Assembly: GCF_001045555.1 (NCBI RefSeq)
Contig: NZ_LFBU01000002.1
Location: 558,001-622,000 of the forward strand
Direction of reading: 5' to 3'
Origin: Marinobacter subterrani
Lineage (GTDB): Bacteria > Pseudomonadota > Gammaproteobacteria > Pseudomonadales > Oleiphilaceae
Length of the DNA: 64,000 bases
In this document: positions 52,829 to 61,138 of the stretch, piece by piece
How the letters are laid out: every line of letters begins with the position of its first letter
How positions within the stretch are numbered: the stretch's first letter is position 1
Notes under the pieces: model-generated
Databases searched by the model: none
Told to the model about the DNA's origin: nothing
Seen by the model: the letters and a program-made list of their open reading frames with translations, nothing else
Translations under genes and position numbers: made by a program

Positions 52829-54262
52829 CTAGAGCAACGGTGCCAGTAATCGTACCGCCCGGCAGCCGAGCCGGAACAGGATGGAACGGTCCTGGTAGTC
52901 GCTTTCGGTCATCAGGCGCGAGCTTTCAAGGTCCTCCTCCAGCATGGCTTCGACGCTGTGGACAAAATGCGGCGCCGTGGTGACGGCGGTAATCTCGAAA
53001 TTCAGCCGCATGGAGCGGTTATCCATATTGGCGGTTCCGAGTGCCGCGTACCGGTCATCCACCAGAATCACCTTCTGGTGCATGAAGCCCGGCTGATAAC
53101 GATAGATCCCGATGCCCGTCTTGCAGGCCTGAACCAGGTAGGAGTAGGCTGCAATGCCGATCAGGCGGCTGTCTGATTTTTCCGGGATCAGCACCCGGAC
53201 ATCGACACCCCGCAATGCGGCCAGCTGCAGGGCGTTCATGATCTGGAAATCCGGCACGAAATAGGGCGAGGCAATCCACAGCCGGTTGCGGGCATTGTTG
53301 ATGCAGTTCAGAAAGAACAGCGTGCAGGTTTCCCAGGTGTCAGCCGGACCGGTGGGCAGCATCAGCACCTCGTCATCACCCGGCAGATTGTCCGAGGGTG
53401 CCCAATCCAGGTTCGGGAACTGGCTGCTGGCCCAGTTCCAGTCCTCCAGCCAGGCCAGTTGCAGGCCCGTCACCGCCGGTCCTTCGATCCGGCAGTGGGT
53501 GTCACGCCAGGGTTCCTGATCCATGGCGGTTCCCAGATACTCATCGCCCAGGTTGATGCCACCGACAAAACCGATCTTGCCGTCGCAGACCAGCAGTTTA
53601 CGGTGGTTCCGGAAATTGATCTGGAACCGGCGCCGGCGAATATTCCCGTCGCCAAACGAGGCCACACGGGCGCCGGCGGCTGCGAGCTGCTTGAGGTACT
53701 TACGTGGCAGCCCGACGCTGCCGATATCATCGTACAGAAACCAGACTTCGACCCCCTGGGCCAGCTTGCGTTCGAGAATGGATTTGATCTGCCGCCCGAC
53801 CCGGTCGGAGCGCACGATGTAAAACTCCAGGAGAATATAGCGGGTGGCGTCCTCCATGGCTTCAAACAGCGCCTCAAAGGTCGCTTCGCCGTCCCGCAGC
53901 AGGGTGCACCGGTTGCCATCGGTGAACGGTTGGCGCCCCAGCCGGCACAAAACCTGAAGCTCGTCGCTGAACCGGTCAGTGGCGGGTGGCGGAATGGAGG
54001 TGGTCTGCTGCTCAAACCGGTTCAGCAGGCTGGTCAGCGATTCGTCGCCCAGCCGGCGCGCCTTGACGTAGCCACCGAACCGGTAGCGCCCGAACAGGAT
54101 AAACATGGGAACCGCAAGGTAGGGCAGCCCGAGCAGGCCAATAATCCAGGCGATAGCGCCCTGGGTGGTACGGTAGGTGAGAAGAATGCGGTAGATACAG
54201 GCCAATGCGCCCAGATAGATCAGGACGACCACAAAGGCAATCAGTGAGAGGTCTTCCATCAT
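52829..54262 (-). CDS. cls: Cardiolipin synthase
   Basis: Phospholipase-D-family enzyme that makes cardiolipin in the inner membrane. Two hydrophobic helices (about residues 5-27 and 36-59) precede the catalytic part. The HKD motifs are H-R-K-L-L-V-C-D-G (NHRKLLVCDGKIGFVGGIN) and H-Q-K-V-I-L-V-D-D (HQKVILVDDRYAALGTANMDNRS). Length 477 fits ClsA (486). The ATG overlaps the stop of the AraC regulator gene (ATGA), with GGGAG upstream, so it is probably made with that regulator. Confidence 0.95.
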   Translation of the reverse strand: MMEDLSLIAFVVVLIYLGALACIYRILLTYRTTQGAIAWIIGLLGLPYLAVPMFILFGRYRFGGYVKARRLGDESLTSLLNRFEQQTTSIPPPATDRFSDELQVLCRLGRQPFTDGNRCTLLRDGEATFEALFEAMEDATRYILLEFYIVRSDRVGRQIKSILERKLAQGVEVWFLYDDIGSVGLPRKYLKQLAAAGARVASFGDGNIRRRRFQINFRNHRKLLVCDGKIGFVGGINLGDEYLGTAMDQEPWRDTHCRIEGPAVTGLQLAWLEDWNWASSQFPNLDWAPSDNLPGDDEVLMLPTGPADTWETCTLFFLNCINNARNRLWIASPYFVPDFQIMNALQLAALRGVDVRVLIPEKSDSRLIGIAAYSYLVQACKTGIGIYRYQPGFMHQKVILVDDRYAALGTANMDNRSMRLNFEITAVTTAPHFVHSVEAMLEEDLESSRLMTESDYQDRSILFRLGCRAVRLLAPLL

Positions 54263-55341
54263 CGGCTCCCGCTGCCGGAAACCGGCGTCTGGGTATCTGC
54301 GGCCTGCATGGCCAGGTGCCTGGCCCGATACTCGGCCGGCGAGCTACCGGTCCAGCGTTTGAAGGCGCGGCTGAAGGCGCTGAGTTCAGAGAACCCCAGC
54401 AGAAAGGCAATCTCGCCCAGGGCATAGTGGTCGCCGGCCACGTAGCGAAGCGCCTTGTCCTGGCGCACCTGTTCAACCAGACCATGGAAGCTGAGCCCCT
54501 CTTTCTTGAGCTTGCGGTACAGGGTCTGGCGGCTCATGTGGCACTGGCGTGCCAGGGTGTCGGCATCGATTTTCTCGGTCGCCATCTGCTTTGAAATCAG
54601 CCGGCGGATCCTGCGGCCAAAGGAGCGTCGGGTCTGCAGCCTCGCCAGCAGGGAGTTGACCTGCTTCAGCACTGCGGAATAGACGTAGGGATTGCGCCGG
54701 GGGATCGGGTGCCCCAGGTGCCGGCTGTTGAAGGCCAGGCGGGTTGTGCCGCAGTTGAAATGTACCGGGCCACCCAGGAGCTTCTCGTATTCATCGGCAT
54801 AGGCCGGGGCCGGGTGGGCAATTTCCGCCCAGTCGGCCCGGATGCCGGGATGGATGAAGTGCCGGGTCCGGGTGAGGGCGGCGGCCAGGGTTCGGTCCAT
54901 GTCCTGGCGGCAGTAATGCTCGGCCGCGTCCGGCTGCCAGCACAGAATGGCCTGGTCGGTAGTCTGTTCAAAGCTCAGGAACACCGATTCATTGATCAGC
55001 CGGTGCAGGCGCACGTACTGGGTAACGGCCTCGCCCAGGGTGTCGCAATTGAAAAACACATGCCCGACCAGCCCCATGCGCTCCGGATCCACCACCTGGC
55101 CGGCATGGAGCCCCACGCCGGGGTCGCCGGTTACCTGCTCGGCGTGCTCCCAGAGCCGATAATGGGCGTCAGCCGGCACCCGCCGGTCGGGATCACGGAG
55201 TTCCGACATGGACAGGCCGGTGAGCCGTTCGACGCGGGGCGGGTTCAGCACGCCCTGGCGCTCAAGGTAGTGCACCAGCGCAAGCGTACTGGACGCCGCG
55301 ACCCGCGGTGCACCGGTGGTGTCTGGCTGAGTTGAGGTCAC
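54259..55341 (-). CDS. AraC-family regulator with arabinose-binding-type N-domain
   Basis: DNA-binding regulator of the OruR/ArgR-like group. The N-terminal ligand domain (about residues 20-215) shows RVPADAHYRLWEHAEQVTGDPGVGLHAG and GLVGHVFFNCDTLGEAV. The two helix-turn-helix motifs are in the C-terminal 100 residues: DADTLARQCHMSRQTLYRKLKKEG and ALGEIAFLLGFSELSAFSRAFKRWTGSSPAEYR. The start is uncertain: GTG at 55341 is chosen, with GGAG only three bases away; an upstream open frame reaches 55416. It is divergent from the 30-codon ORF at 55491 and coupled to cls. Confidence 0.88.
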   Translation of the reverse strand: MTSTQPDTTGAPRVAASSTLALVHYLERQGVLNPPRVERLTGLSMSELRDPDRRVPADAHYRLWEHAEQVTGDPGVGLHAGQVVDPERMGLVGHVFFNCDTLGEAVTQYVRLHRLINESVFLSFEQTTDQAILCWQPDAAEHYCRQDMDRTLAAALTRTRHFIHPGIRADWAEIAHPAPAYADEYEKLLGGPVHFNCGTTRLAFNSRHLGHPIPRRNPYVYSAVLKQVNSLLARLQTRRSFGRRIRRLISKQMATEKIDADTLARQCHMSRQTLYRKLKKEGLSFHGLVEQVRQDKALRYVAGDHYALGEIAFLLGFSELSAFSRAFKRWTGSSPAEYRARHLAMQAADTQTPVSGSGSR

Positions 55342-55418
55342 ATTCTCCGGCCTGATGGTTAACAACCCGTCATGATTGCTGATACAAAATGTCAAGTGCC
55401 TGCAACCGCCTGTCAACG

Positions 55419-55436
55419 GTTAGGCCCACCCCTAAC
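55419..55436. promoter_or_regulatory. Inverted repeat GTTAGG/CCTAAC between araC-type gene and the small ORF
   Basis: GTTAGG (55419-55424) and CCTAAC (55431-55436) form a perfect six-base inverted repeat with a six-base spacer. It is located in the divergent intergenic region. It could be an operator, but nothing ties it to a specific protein. Confidence 0.35.
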
Positions 55437-55490
55437 GATAGCATCAAGGTATCAGGTTGAAGCAATGGAAAGGCAATCAGGAGGTGTTTT

Positions 55491-55583
55491 ATGGCACAGG
55501 AAATCTTCGTACCCCATACCGAGCTGGAACGCAAAAACGTGATTGAGCTCGCCGAGTACCTGAACAGCATCTTTTACTGCTGA
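55491..55583 (+). CDS. 30-codon small ORF, unknown peptide
   Basis: Begins MAQEIFVPHTELER and ends NSIFYC. An ideal AGGAGGT lies six bases before the ATG, and most third codon positions are G or C, as in the neighbouring genes. A strong terminator begins 30 bases after the stop. The peptide is soluble-looking, amphipathic in its second half, with a single C-terminal Cys after Tyr. I do not recognise the family; PqqA, MftA and CydX do not match. It may be a small regulatory protein, a peptide precursor, or a decoy; function is unknown. Confidence 0.6.
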   Translation: MAQEIFVPHTELERKNVIELAEYLNSIFYC

Positions 55584-55612
55584 TTTTCAGGCGTAACGTC
55601 TATGACCTTGAT

Positions 55613-55636
55613 GCCGGGCCTGGCCCGGCTTTTTTT
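55613..55636 (+). terminator. Rho-independent terminator after the small ORF
   Basis: GCCGGGCC (55613-55620) is followed by T and the inverse GGCCCGGC (55622-55629), then a seven-T run. The inner pairs must open to make a loop, leaving a stem of at least six GC pairs. It separates the small ORF from the hydrolase gene. Confidence 0.9.
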
Positions 55637-55738
55637 CGTCTTCAGAAAATGACTTCGGGCCCGGGCGCTTGCTCGCGCAACTGGCAGTGGTAATGTATCC
55701 GCTTTAAACACCCAGACCAATCCGGAGACTGACTGCCC

Positions 55739-56533
55739 ATGACTGTTGCTCTGAATCATCGAATTACCGGCGAAGGCCCGCCCCTGATACTTCTTCACGG
55801 TCTGTTCGGGTCGCTGGACAATCTTGGCGGGATTGCCCGGCGGCTGGAGGATCAATGGCAGATTCATGCACTGGACGAGCGTAATCACGGCAGTTCACCT
55901 CATACCGAGGCCATGGATTATCCGTCGATGGCGGACGATGTGATTACCTACATGGATGCACAGGGTCTCGAAAAAGCCAGCCTGCTGGGCCATTCCATGG
56001 GCGGCAAGGTGGCGATGCAGGTCGCTCTCAAGGCGCCGGAGCGGGTGGATAAACTGATCGTGGCCGATATTGCTCCGGTCAGTTACAGACCTCACCATGA
56101 TGCCATTCTGGAGGGCCTCACTGGCATTCACCTGACCGGTGTGCGCTCCCGCCAGGACGCTGACAAGCTGATGGCCGAATTTGTTGACACGCCCGGCGTG
56201 CGGCAATTCCTGTTGAAAAATCTTGAGCGTATTCCCCGGGAGCAGCAGGAAGAGGGCGGGCCAATGTTTCGCTGGCGCCTGAACCTGCCGGTGATTGATG
56301 CCTGCTACGGGAAGCTCGCCCGCGCGCCAGAGGGAGAAACCCCGTTCACCGGCCCGGTGCTGTTCCTGAAGGGTGCGGATTCGGCCTACATCCAGGAAAA
56401 ACACCGGGACGAGATCCAGCGGCTGTTTCCCCGGGCCCAGTTGCGAATTATCCAGGACACCGGCCACTGGCTGCACGCCGAAAAGGCCGATACCTTCGCC
56501 GCGTTGTGCCGCCGTTTCCTCAGCGCTGAATAG
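55739..56533 (+). CDS. Alpha/beta hydrolase, YbfF-type esterase
   Basis: Predicted acyl-ester hydrolase in the cytoplasm. The oxyanion HG is in LILLHGLFGS, the nucleophile S86 in LLGHSMGG, an acid near KGADSAYI, and the His in DTGHWLHAE close to the C-terminus. HALDERNHGSS is typical of YbfF. The 264-residue length matches YbfF (254). GGAG is 11 bases before the ATG, a rather long spacing. No operon partner is obvious; the next gene starts 101 bases on. Confidence 0.92.
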   Translation: MTVALNHRITGEGPPLILLHGLFGSLDNLGGIARRLEDQWQIHALDERNHGSSPHTEAMDYPSMADDVITYMDAQGLEKASLLGHSMGGKVAMQVALKAPERVDKLIVADIAPVSYRPHHDAILEGLTGIHLTGVRSRQDADKLMAEFVDTPGVRQFLLKNLERIPREQQEEGGPMFRWRLNLPVIDACYGKLARAPEGETPFTGPVLFLKGADSAYIQEKHRDEIQRLFPRAQLRIIQDTGHWLHAEKADTFAALCRRFLSAE

Positions 56534-56634
56534 GTGCTGGCCCGGGAAGGCGGCAATTTCATGCTCGCCGGCCTGTCTGCTAAGGTTAGGCAGTCTCTGG
56601 ATGGAATCGACATAACAACAGGCGGGCAGAGTGT

Positions 56635-57720
56635 ATGAAGTGGCTGATGGTGGGTTTGCTGGTTGTTTTCCTGCTGCTGGGCAGTTTCCTGCTGACCCCG
56701 TCACCCATCGACAGCAAGGCCTGGAATCCACCCGCTCCGCCCCCGCTGACCGGGCTGCTGGCGCCGAATGAGCGTTTGCGCCTGGCGGATCTGCTGGCCC
56801 GGGGACAGGTCTACGGCCCTGAAGACACCACCATTGGTCCGGATGGCGTGCTGTACACCGGCACCCAGGACGGTTATATCGTGCGGGTGTTCCCCGATGG
56901 CCGGGTGGAAAACTGGGTATCCACCGGCGGCCGGCCCCTGGGGATGGTGTTTGATCAGCAGGGCAACCTGATTGTGGCGGATGCCTGGAAAGGCCTGCTG
57001 TCGATCAGCCCCGAAGCAGAGATCACGGTACTGGCGAGGGAGGCGGAGGGTACGCCCTTCGGGTTCACCGATGATGTTGATATTGCCGATGACGGCCGTA
57101 TCTATTTCAGCGATGCCAGTTCCCGCTTCAACCAGCCGGACTATCGGCTGGATCTGCTGGAGATGCGGCCCCACGGTCGTCTGCTTCGATATTCCCGGAA
57201 GACCGGCAAGCCCGAGGTGCTGCTGGGCAATCTGTATTTCGCCAATGGTGTCGCGGTGTCGCCGGATGGCGACTATGTTTTGGTCAACGAAACCTGGAAA
57301 TACCGCATCCTGCGTTACTGGATCCGCGGCCCGAAGGCCGGGCAGACGGAAGTATTTGCCGACAACCTGCCGGGGTTTCCCGACAACCTGGCGGTAGATT
57401 CGAAAGGCCGATACTGGGTGGCTTTTCCGACGCTGCGCAATCCCCAGATCGACACCCTGCACCGCAACCCCTGGCTCAAGGATCTGGTGGCCAAACTGCC
57501 GGACAGCCTGAAGCCGGCCCCCCAGGAATACGGCCTGGTCATTGCGTTTGACCGGAACGGCAAGGTCATTACCAGTCTCCATGATACCCGGGGTACCCAT
57601 CTGCAGGAGATTACCTCGGTGAATCCCCATGGGGATTACCTGTACTTTGGTTCACTTCACAACGACCGGATTGGCCGGTTACCGTTTGAGGCCATTCCTG
57701 GCCTCGGAGACAACAAATAA
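56635..57720 (+). CDS. Strictosidine synthase/SMP-30-like beta-propeller protein
   Basis: Six-bladed beta-propeller family including gluconolactonases, paraoxonase-like and strictosidine synthase-like hydrolases. One N-terminal hydrophobic segment (residues 4-21, MVGLLVVFLLLGSFLL) would anchor or export it. YGPEDTTIGPDGVLYTG, VADAWKGLLSI, FTDDVDIADDGRIYFSDASSRF, and GVAVSPDGDYVLVNETWKYRILRYW are strictosidine-synthase-like. Residues 230-310 continue the propeller. Enzyme activity cannot be assigned. Its TAA shares a base with the next ATG. Confidence 0.88.
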   Translation: MKWLMVGLLVVFLLLGSFLLTPSPIDSKAWNPPAPPPLTGLLAPNERLRLADLLARGQVYGPEDTTIGPDGVLYTGTQDGYIVRVFPDGRVENWVSTGGRPLGMVFDQQGNLIVADAWKGLLSISPEAEITVLAREAEGTPFGFTDDVDIADDGRIYFSDASSRFNQPDYRLDLLEMRPHGRLLRYSRKTGKPEVLLGNLYFANGVAVSPDGDYVLVNETWKYRILRYWIRGPKAGQTEVFADNLPGFPDNLAVDSKGRYWVAFPTLRNPQIDTLHRNPWLKDLVAKLPDSLKPAPQEYGLVIAFDRNGKVITSLHDTRGTHLQEITSVNPHGDYLYFGSLHNDRIGRLPFEAIPGLGDNK

Positions 57721-58181
57721 TGTCCTGTACTGACATCGCCTGGGACCTGCCGGGCCCGTTCACCATGGAGATTGCCGTACGCGAGGCGGACACCGACCGC
57801 CTGGGCCACGCCAACAATGTGGTGTATGTGCGCTGGCTCGAAGATGTCAGTTGGCAGCACATTGAGAGCCTGGGCATGACCTGGGCCCTGCATGAAACGA
57901 CCGGCAAGGCCATGGCGATCACCCGCACGGAAATCGATTACCTGGCCTCGGCCAATGCCGGCGATCATCTGGTGCTGGGTACCTGGCTGACCGGTTACGA
58001 TGGCCGGTTCCGATCTGCCCGGCAGTTCCAGTTGGTGCGGCCCGCCGATGGCAAAACCCTGGTCCGGGCAGTCTCCACCCACGCCTGTGTTGATCTGAAA
58101 ACCCAGCGACCGTCGAGGGCACCGAAGGAGTTTGCCGCGATTCTCGGCGGCGCGGTGGTTCCGGGTGGCAGGGGACTGTAG
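57720..58181 (+). CDS. Acyl-CoA thioesterase (4HBT/hotdog family)
   Basis: Hydrolyses an acyl-CoA thioester. The hotdog-fold signature VREADTDRLGHANNVVYVRWLEDVSWQHIESLG has the conserved Asp of the 4-hydroxybenzoyl-CoA thioesterase type and the HANNVVYVRW block. The 153-residue length is typical. It overlaps the upstream stop codon by one base, so translation is coupled to the propeller protein. The substrate is unknown; YbgC- or FcbC-like activity is possible. Confidence 0.88.
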   Translation: MSCTDIAWDLPGPFTMEIAVREADTDRLGHANNVVYVRWLEDVSWQHIESLGMTWALHETTGKAMAITRTEIDYLASANAGDHLVLGTWLTGYDGRFRSARQFQLVRPADGKTLVRAVSTHACVDLKTQRPSRAPKEFAAILGGAVVPGGRGL

Positions 58182-58262
58182 GTTTCCTGAACCCTTTTGT
58201 GCTTAACTTCTGCTAGTCTGAATCAAATCCAGTCCCGTTTAACCCGCTGTCCGGAGATCCTC

Positions 58263-59246
58263 ATGGAAACGAATGCTGACCAGAATGCCGAATCCAGGAT
58301 GCGCCATGTGGTCTACGATCGCTTTGGTGATCGCGATGTGCTGCAGGTGGTTCAATCTGCAGTGCCGGCGCCCGCCACGGGACAGGTGCTGGTCCGGGTG
58401 CATGGTGCGGGGCTTAATCCTATTGACTGGAAAACCCGCAAGGGGCTGGGCTTCGCCGCCCGGCAAATCGAGCATTCACTGCCCTGGACACCGGGATATG
58501 ATATGGCCGGCGAAGTGGTCACGGTTGGCGATGAGGTAACCACCCTGGCGCCGGGCGACCGGGTGATGGGTATGATCGGGTTTCCCGCCGGAGGCGGCGG
58601 CTACTCGGAGTATGCGCTGGCGGCGGCGGATGAGCTGGCTATCGTGCCGGAAGAGCTTGACCTGGTTGCGGCCGGCGCACTGCCCCTGGCAGCACTGACC
58701 GCCTGGCAGGCCCTGTTTGAGGTGGCCAAGCTGGAATCCGGACAAAAAATTCTGATCCACGCTGGCGCCGGGGGTGTGGGGCACTTCGCCGTGCAGTTTG
58801 CGCTGGAGCGGGGCGCCCATGTGATTGCCACGGCGTCTGCCGGCAACCGCGATTTTCTGGCAGAGCTGGGCGTCCACGAAGTGATTGATTACCGCACCAC
58901 CGATATTGGCGAGGAGTGTTATGGCCTGGACGTGGTGCTGGATCTGGTCGGTGGCGACACCGGCAAGCGGTCGCTGCACACTCTCGGCGAGCAGGGCGTT
59001 CTGGTGACGATTCCCACCGTCACGGCCGACGAGATCATCAGCACGGCGGAAAGCCTGGGCTTGCGTGCCCACGGCATGATGGTGCGCCCGGATGTTTTTC
59101 ACCTCGAGGAAATTGCCGAGCTGATTGAAGACGGCGACGTGAAGGTTCACATCGAAAAGGCCTTCGCCCTGGACGACGTCGCGCAGGCCCACGAGCTTCT
59201 CGAGGGTGGGCACGTGCGCGGCAAGCTGGTGCTGGACTGTCGCTGA
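58263..59246 (+). CDS. Quinone oxidoreductase-like zinc-independent alcohol dehydrogenase family protein
   Basis: MDR-superfamily NADPH-dependent reductase. The start at 58263 (METNADQN) has GGAG eight bases upstream; the frame from 58197 is longer but lacks support. The GroES-like domain (about 15-130) has VRVHGAGLNPIDWKTRKG and TPGYDMAGEVVTVG; the Rossmann domain has ILIHAGAGGVGHFAVQFAL. Structural-zinc Cys residues are absent, as expected for quinone reductases. Length 327 is usual. It is probably a separate transcription unit after the thioesterase. Confidence 0.92.
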   Translation: METNADQNAESRMRHVVYDRFGDRDVLQVVQSAVPAPATGQVLVRVHGAGLNPIDWKTRKGLGFAARQIEHSLPWTPGYDMAGEVVTVGDEVTTLAPGDRVMGMIGFPAGGGGYSEYALAAADELAIVPEELDLVAAGALPLAALTAWQALFEVAKLESGQKILIHAGAGGVGHFAVQFALERGAHVIATASAGNRDFLAELGVHEVIDYRTTDIGEECYGLDVVLDLVGGDTGKRSLHTLGEQGVLVTIPTVTADEIISTAESLGLRAHGMMVRPDVFHLEEIAELIEDGDVKVHIEKAFALDDVAQAHELLEGGHVRGKLVLDCR

Positions 59247-59260
59247 GCCAGACGTTGTGC

Positions 59261-61117
59261 TCAGGGGGCTGCCGGTAACTCGGTATCGACAGCCTCGCCT
59301 TCCTCTTTTTCCTTGCGTTCCTTCCGGGCCTGGGGCGGCACCAGGCTGATCAGGATCCAGTCGTCTTCCGGTTTCAGGTCTTCCATGTCGAGTACCGGGG
59401 CGACGTGTTCCTTGCTGTCGAAAGTGAACAGCACCAGGGCCTGGCCCTGATATTTTTTCCGGAAATCCTCATAGCCGAACGATTCACTCAGTTGCGTGGT
59501 CTTGATGGAGTAGCCCTGGCTCACCAGGCTGGCCAGCTTGGCGTAGCTGACCCCATCAAACAGGCCCCGGGTCATCTGGATTTTTTCGGCGGTCTGGTGC
59601 CGGGCCTTCTGATCCTGGTCACCCTCGGCCAGACTGAATACACAGTTGGTTCCGAACCAGTCCAGGAAGTGGTAAGTGGCCAGGGAGTTCATGTGCTTGT
59701 AGGGTGAGATGACCAGCAGCTTGCCGATGCCAGTAAGATCCAGGTGGGTAGCAGCATGTTCGGACACCGGGTTGCCGAAATACACCTGCAGGTTGTCCAT
59801 GCGCGCCTGGCGCACGTTCTCCCAGTTGGTGTCGGCCAGGGTCACCGGTACCTCGTATTTCTTCAGGGCGGCACCGATCATCCGGGCGACCGGGTTGGCG
59901 CCAAGAATCAGGAAGCCGTATTCCGCCGGCTCGGCGACCTTCAGCAACCGGGCCAGGGGCCTGGCGGTCACGCTTTGCAGGGTGACGGTGGCAATAATCA
60001 GCATGAACACCAGGGGCACCAGAGCGCCGGCACTGTCATAGCCGAGCTTCTGTAGCTGGAAGGCGAACAGGGCAGACACCGCCGCCGCAACGATGCCCCG
60101 GGGGGCAACCCAACTGAGAAACAGCTTCTCCCGCCAATTCAGGTTGGTGCCAATGGCTGACAGGAAGATGCTGAAAGGGCGCGCGATCAGCATCAGCAGC
60201 GCCAGCACCACGACCAGGCCCCAGCCCAGCTCGGCAATGGCGGAAAACTCCACCCGTGCTGCCAGAATGATGAACAGGGCCGAAATCAGCAGAACGCTGA
60301 GGGATTCCTTGAACTCCAGAATGCTGTCAATCGGCACCTGCTTCATGTTGGCCATCCAGACACCCATCACCGTTACGGTCAGCAGGCCCGACTCATGGGC
60401 CAGCTCGTTGGAAATGGCGTACACACCGAGCATGAAGGTGAGGGTGCCGGCATTCTGCAGGTATTGCGGGATCCAGTGTTTGCGCAGCACGATGCCGTTG
60501 AGGTAGCCGGCAACGGCGCCGATCAGGAAGCCCACCGCCAGGGTTTTGCCAAAAATGTACACCGAGTGCCCGAACACATTGCCCTGGCCCCAGGATACAA
60601 TCCCCTCGAACACCAGAACCGCGAGCAGGGCGCCGACCGGGTCAATGATGATGCCTTCCCAGCGCAGAATGTTGGCGAGTTTGGAGTCTGGCCGCACCGA
60701 TCGGAGCAAGGGGGCGATGACGGTGGGGCCGGTGACAATGGAAATGGCGCCAAACAGCAGGGCCACCGCCCAGGAAACCTCCAGCACCCAGCGCGCCGCC
60801 AGGGTGCCGATGATGCAGGTAACAATGGAGCCCACCGGGACGAGATTGCGGACCATCTTGCCATGGCCACGGATTTCCTCGTAGCGCAGAGTCAGGCTGC
60901 CCTCAAACAGAATAATGGCAACGGCCAGGGAAATTACCGGGAACAGCAGGTCGCCGAAAACGACCTCCGGGGCCAGGAACCCGAGTACCGGCCCCGCCGC
61001 GATGCCGCCCGCCAGAAGGAACAGGATCGCAGGCATTCGAACGCGCCAGGCAAGCCACTGGCAAAACAGCGAGAGAACACCAATGCTGGCAAGAAGCAGG
61101 ACAGTACTGACAGGCAT
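59261..61117 (-). CDS. CPA1-type Na+(K+)/H+ antiporter with C-terminal TrkA-N domain
   Basis: Inner-membrane cation/proton antiporter. About 12 hydrophobic segments fill residues 1-395; the ion-binding region includes GPTVIAPLLRS and IIIDPVGALLAVLVFEG (Asp). LSWVAPRGIVAAAVSALFA has the CPA1-type Arg. Residues 405-520 form a Rossmann-like TrkA-N domain (YGFLILGANPVARMIG). An acidic tail (about 590-618, KEKEEGEAVDTE) ends the 618-residue protein. It follows tcdA by 21 bases on the same strand, with a weak ribosome-binding site. Confidence 0.92.
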   Translation of the reverse strand: MPVSTVLLLASIGVLSLFCQWLAWRVRMPAILFLLAGGIAAGPVLGFLAPEVVFGDLLFPVISLAVAIILFEGSLTLRYEEIRGHGKMVRNLVPVGSIVTCIIGTLAARWVLEVSWAVALLFGAISIVTGPTVIAPLLRSVRPDSKLANILRWEGIIIDPVGALLAVLVFEGIVSWGQGNVFGHSVYIFGKTLAVGFLIGAVAGYLNGIVLRKHWIPQYLQNAGTLTFMLGVYAISNELAHESGLLTVTVMGVWMANMKQVPIDSILEFKESLSVLLISALFIILAARVEFSAIAELGWGLVVVLALLMLIARPFSIFLSAIGTNLNWREKLFLSWVAPRGIVAAAVSALFAFQLQKLGYDSAGALVPLVFMLIIATVTLQSVTARPLARLLKVAEPAEYGFLILGANPVARMIGAALKKYEVPVTLADTNWENVRQARMDNLQVYFGNPVSEHAATHLDLTGIGKLLVISPYKHMNSLATYHFLDWFGTNCVFSLAEGDQDQKARHQTAEKIQMTRGLFDGVSYAKLASLVSQGYSIKTTQLSESFGYEDFRKKYQGQALVLFTFDSKEHVAPVLDMEDLKPEDDWILISLVPPQARKERKEKEEGEAVDTELPAAP

Positions 61118-61138
61118 ACTGGTTTCAGGTCCATTGAG

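Noticed and set aside
55370..55570. 66-codon minus-strand frame overlapping the small ORF
   Set aside because: It has no ribosome-binding site and covers the divergent regulatory region; the plus-strand ORF has far better signals.
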